DNA of 64,000 nucleotides from Schlegelella_A sp963778525 (GTDB taxonomy: Bacteria > Pseudomonadota > Gammaproteobacteria > Burkholderiales > Burkholderiaceae_C): positions 101,094-165,093 of the forward strand of contig CAVZUJ010000003.1 in assembly GCA_963778525.1 (NCBI GenBank), in the 5' to 3' direction. Shown here in pieces: positions 62,400 through 64,000 of the stretch. The notes beneath the pieces are model-generated. The model was not told the DNA's origin. It worked only from the letters and a program-made list of their open reading frames with translations, and ran no database searches. The position numbers were made by a program, and so were the translations under genes. Numbering within the stretch: position 1 is the stretch's first letter; each line of letters begins with the position of its first letter.

Positions 62400-64000
62400 A
62401 GCTGATCGAGAACGATCCGCTCGATGGCGGCTATGACTTCCCTCAGTCGACGGACGACGCGTCGCGCGGTCTCGCCTCCACCTCGAGCGCGCGCAGGTGG
62501 GCACTTGTCTCCGCCGCACTCTCGTAGATGTGCGGGGAGACATTGCGACGCTGCAATGCCTCCCCTAGCTTGAGCCGCAAGGAAGCTGCTGGTCGTATAG
62601 CGGGCGACGCCGTAGTAGAAGCGATCGACCAGCCGTTGCACCGTCTCGCCGAAGTCGTCGGTGAGCTCCGGAAGGATGGTGAAGTTCTCGTAGTTGACGA
62701 TTCCGAAGACCCTCTTCTTCAGCGGCGCGAGGCGCGACTCGATCGCGAGTCGGATCCTCTCGATGTCATCGAGCGTCCTGACGTCGAGTCCCTCGAAATT
62801 GATAAACAACATGTTTTGCTCGGCGTCGAAGCTGAGGCGCTGCTGAGCGGTAGCCACAGCAGCGGTCGCGCAAGCCCATCGGCTCCTCTTTCGAAGATGC
62901 GGCCGTCCATCAGTCGCGGCGGCGACGATAGCGGGACGAAGCCCATGTTCTGCGATGATGTCCTTCGCGGGTCCACCCCGGGCGCAATCTCGACCAGCTC
63001 GAGACCCTCGGCGTAGAGGGTGAACACGCATCGCTCCGTGATGTAGAGCACCGCTGGTTGGTGCCTCGGCGTAAGGCCGCTGAAAGTGGATGTTTGACAT
63101 CGTCGACGAATTGCGGCCGCGCCATCCTTGTCGGATGCAACGGGCCGGTCTTTGATACAGCTCGGAGCTTGCCGGCATTGAATGTTCCCGCGAACACCAA
63201 GTTCTTTGCGCTTGGCAGATGTTGATGAATCCGCCCTCGCCGGCGAGTTTCGGCCCAAACTTGCTGACGTTAAGGTTGCCTTCGGGTCGGCTTGCGAGAG
63301 GCCGAGAAACGCGATGTCTAGCCCGCCGCCGTCGTAAAAGTCGAATTGGTAGGGTTGGTCGATGATGGCGTCGGGTGTTGGTCAGCCGCGCCGAAATTTA
63401 GGCCGCCCGCAGGGAGGCCGCCGATGACGCCGGGTTCGGTCGTCATGGTCAACAGGTCGAAGACTTTCTTCGTTGGCGACCTCGATATACCCTCGGGCAT
63501 GCCGATGCCGAGATTCACCACGCTGTTGGCCACCAACTCGAGCGCCGCGCGGCGAGCGATGATTGTTCGTTCATCGTCATGGACGGGATCGCGCTATCGG
63601 GATCCGGAGCTCGCTGGCGAAAGCCTGGGCTGTAGGGCTCGACGAAGGTCTGCCAGTGGTTTTCCTGCTATTAGCGACCACGACGCAGTCGACCAGAATC
63701 CCAGGTATCTTCACCTGTACTTGGATTCAGAGTGCCTGACTCGGCGATACGCTCGACCTGGACGATCACAATGCCACCGGAGTTACGCGCGGCCATCGCG
63801 ATGGCAAGCGACTCAAGGGTGAGCGCTTCCTTTTCCATCGTGACGTTGCCGTCGGCATCGGCGGTGGTGCCGCGGATGATGCCCGACGTCGATCGGAAAC
63901 GCCTTGTAGAACAGGTAGTCGGCGCCGTCGATCGGCATCAGCGCTGACCAGGTCTTCGGTCGTGCGGGCGTTGAGCTTGCCGCCGCCGAAGCGCGGGTCG
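62400..64000 (-). pseudogene. acyl-CoA:acetate/3-ketoacid CoA-transferase, frameshifted, 5' end outside window
   Basis: The gene reads from the right edge toward 62.4 kb on the minus strand with many frame changes. Segments in order: FGGGKLNARTTEDLVSAL, MPIDGADYLFYKAFPIDV, VNLGIGMPEGI, KVFDLLTMTTEPGVIGGLPA, VLYITERCVFTLYAEGLELV, QNMLFINFEGLDVRTLDDIE and RVFGIVNYENFTILPELTDD. These match the family I CoA-transferases that move CoA between acetate/propionate and other acyl groups. Its true stop lies close to 62400; exact ends cannot be fixed. Confidence 0.75.

Overview
The window looks like a chromosomal segment of a high-GC betaproteobacterium, most likely order Burkholderiales. The evidence is conserved gene order: ibaG-murA-hisGDCBHAF; tRNA-Gln, prs, rplY and pth; ispE and lolB with a TPR protein and mutM; and rapZ, recN, nadK and hrcA. 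The split IPP/lipoprotein/translation neighbourhoods and a short-form HisG agree with this. I did this by eye, so placement below order is not supported.

Layout. 1-9.1 kb: end of an amidohydrolase gene, ibaG, murA, a his operon (hisG, D, C, B, H, A, F) and rsmD. From murA onward this stretch carries dozens of single-base frame changes, mostly extra C or G, although the conserved motifs of every gene are present. I read them as consensus errors in a very GC-rich stretch, not decay. Genes with several frame changes are typed pseudogene; those with one are typed CDS and marked. 9.1-26.8 kb: clean core genes (coaD, ferredoxin, pth, rplY, prs, tRNA-Gln, ispE, lolB, TPR protein, mutM, dynamin-like GTPase, mutY, LON-domain protein, rapZ, recN, nadK, hrcA, DapA-family protein), then a tRNA with a CAT anticodon.

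26.9-58.76 kb: an integrated element of about 31.9 kb. It starts at the 3' end of that tRNA, has a P4-type integrase next to it, and ends at a 15-base copy of the tRNA end (58743-58757). Tandem 12-base repeats of the form CCGGGTAAC... lie inside both ends. Its left third is a mobilisation module (AlpA, MobC-like, relaxase, ParB-like) with no conjugation machinery, then an orphan Ser/Thr kinase and a multi-domain cyclase. The middle holds a secreted repeat/LamG lipoprotein, an unusual operon of a cytochrome b/molybdopterin oxidoreductase followed by sdhC, sdhD and sdhB without sdhA, DUF488, NnrS and a gene-poor patch. The right third is one long minus-strand run: two iron/phosphonate-type ABC importers, a small exported protein, deoC and a MgtC/DUF4010 membrane protein, linked by stop/start overlaps.

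58.8-64 kb: stress and storage genes (DksA/TraR-type zinc finger protein, universal stress protein, flavodoxin, phasin, patatin-like lipase, acyl-CoA:acetate CoA-transferase). Frame changes return from about 61.1 kb to the end of the window.
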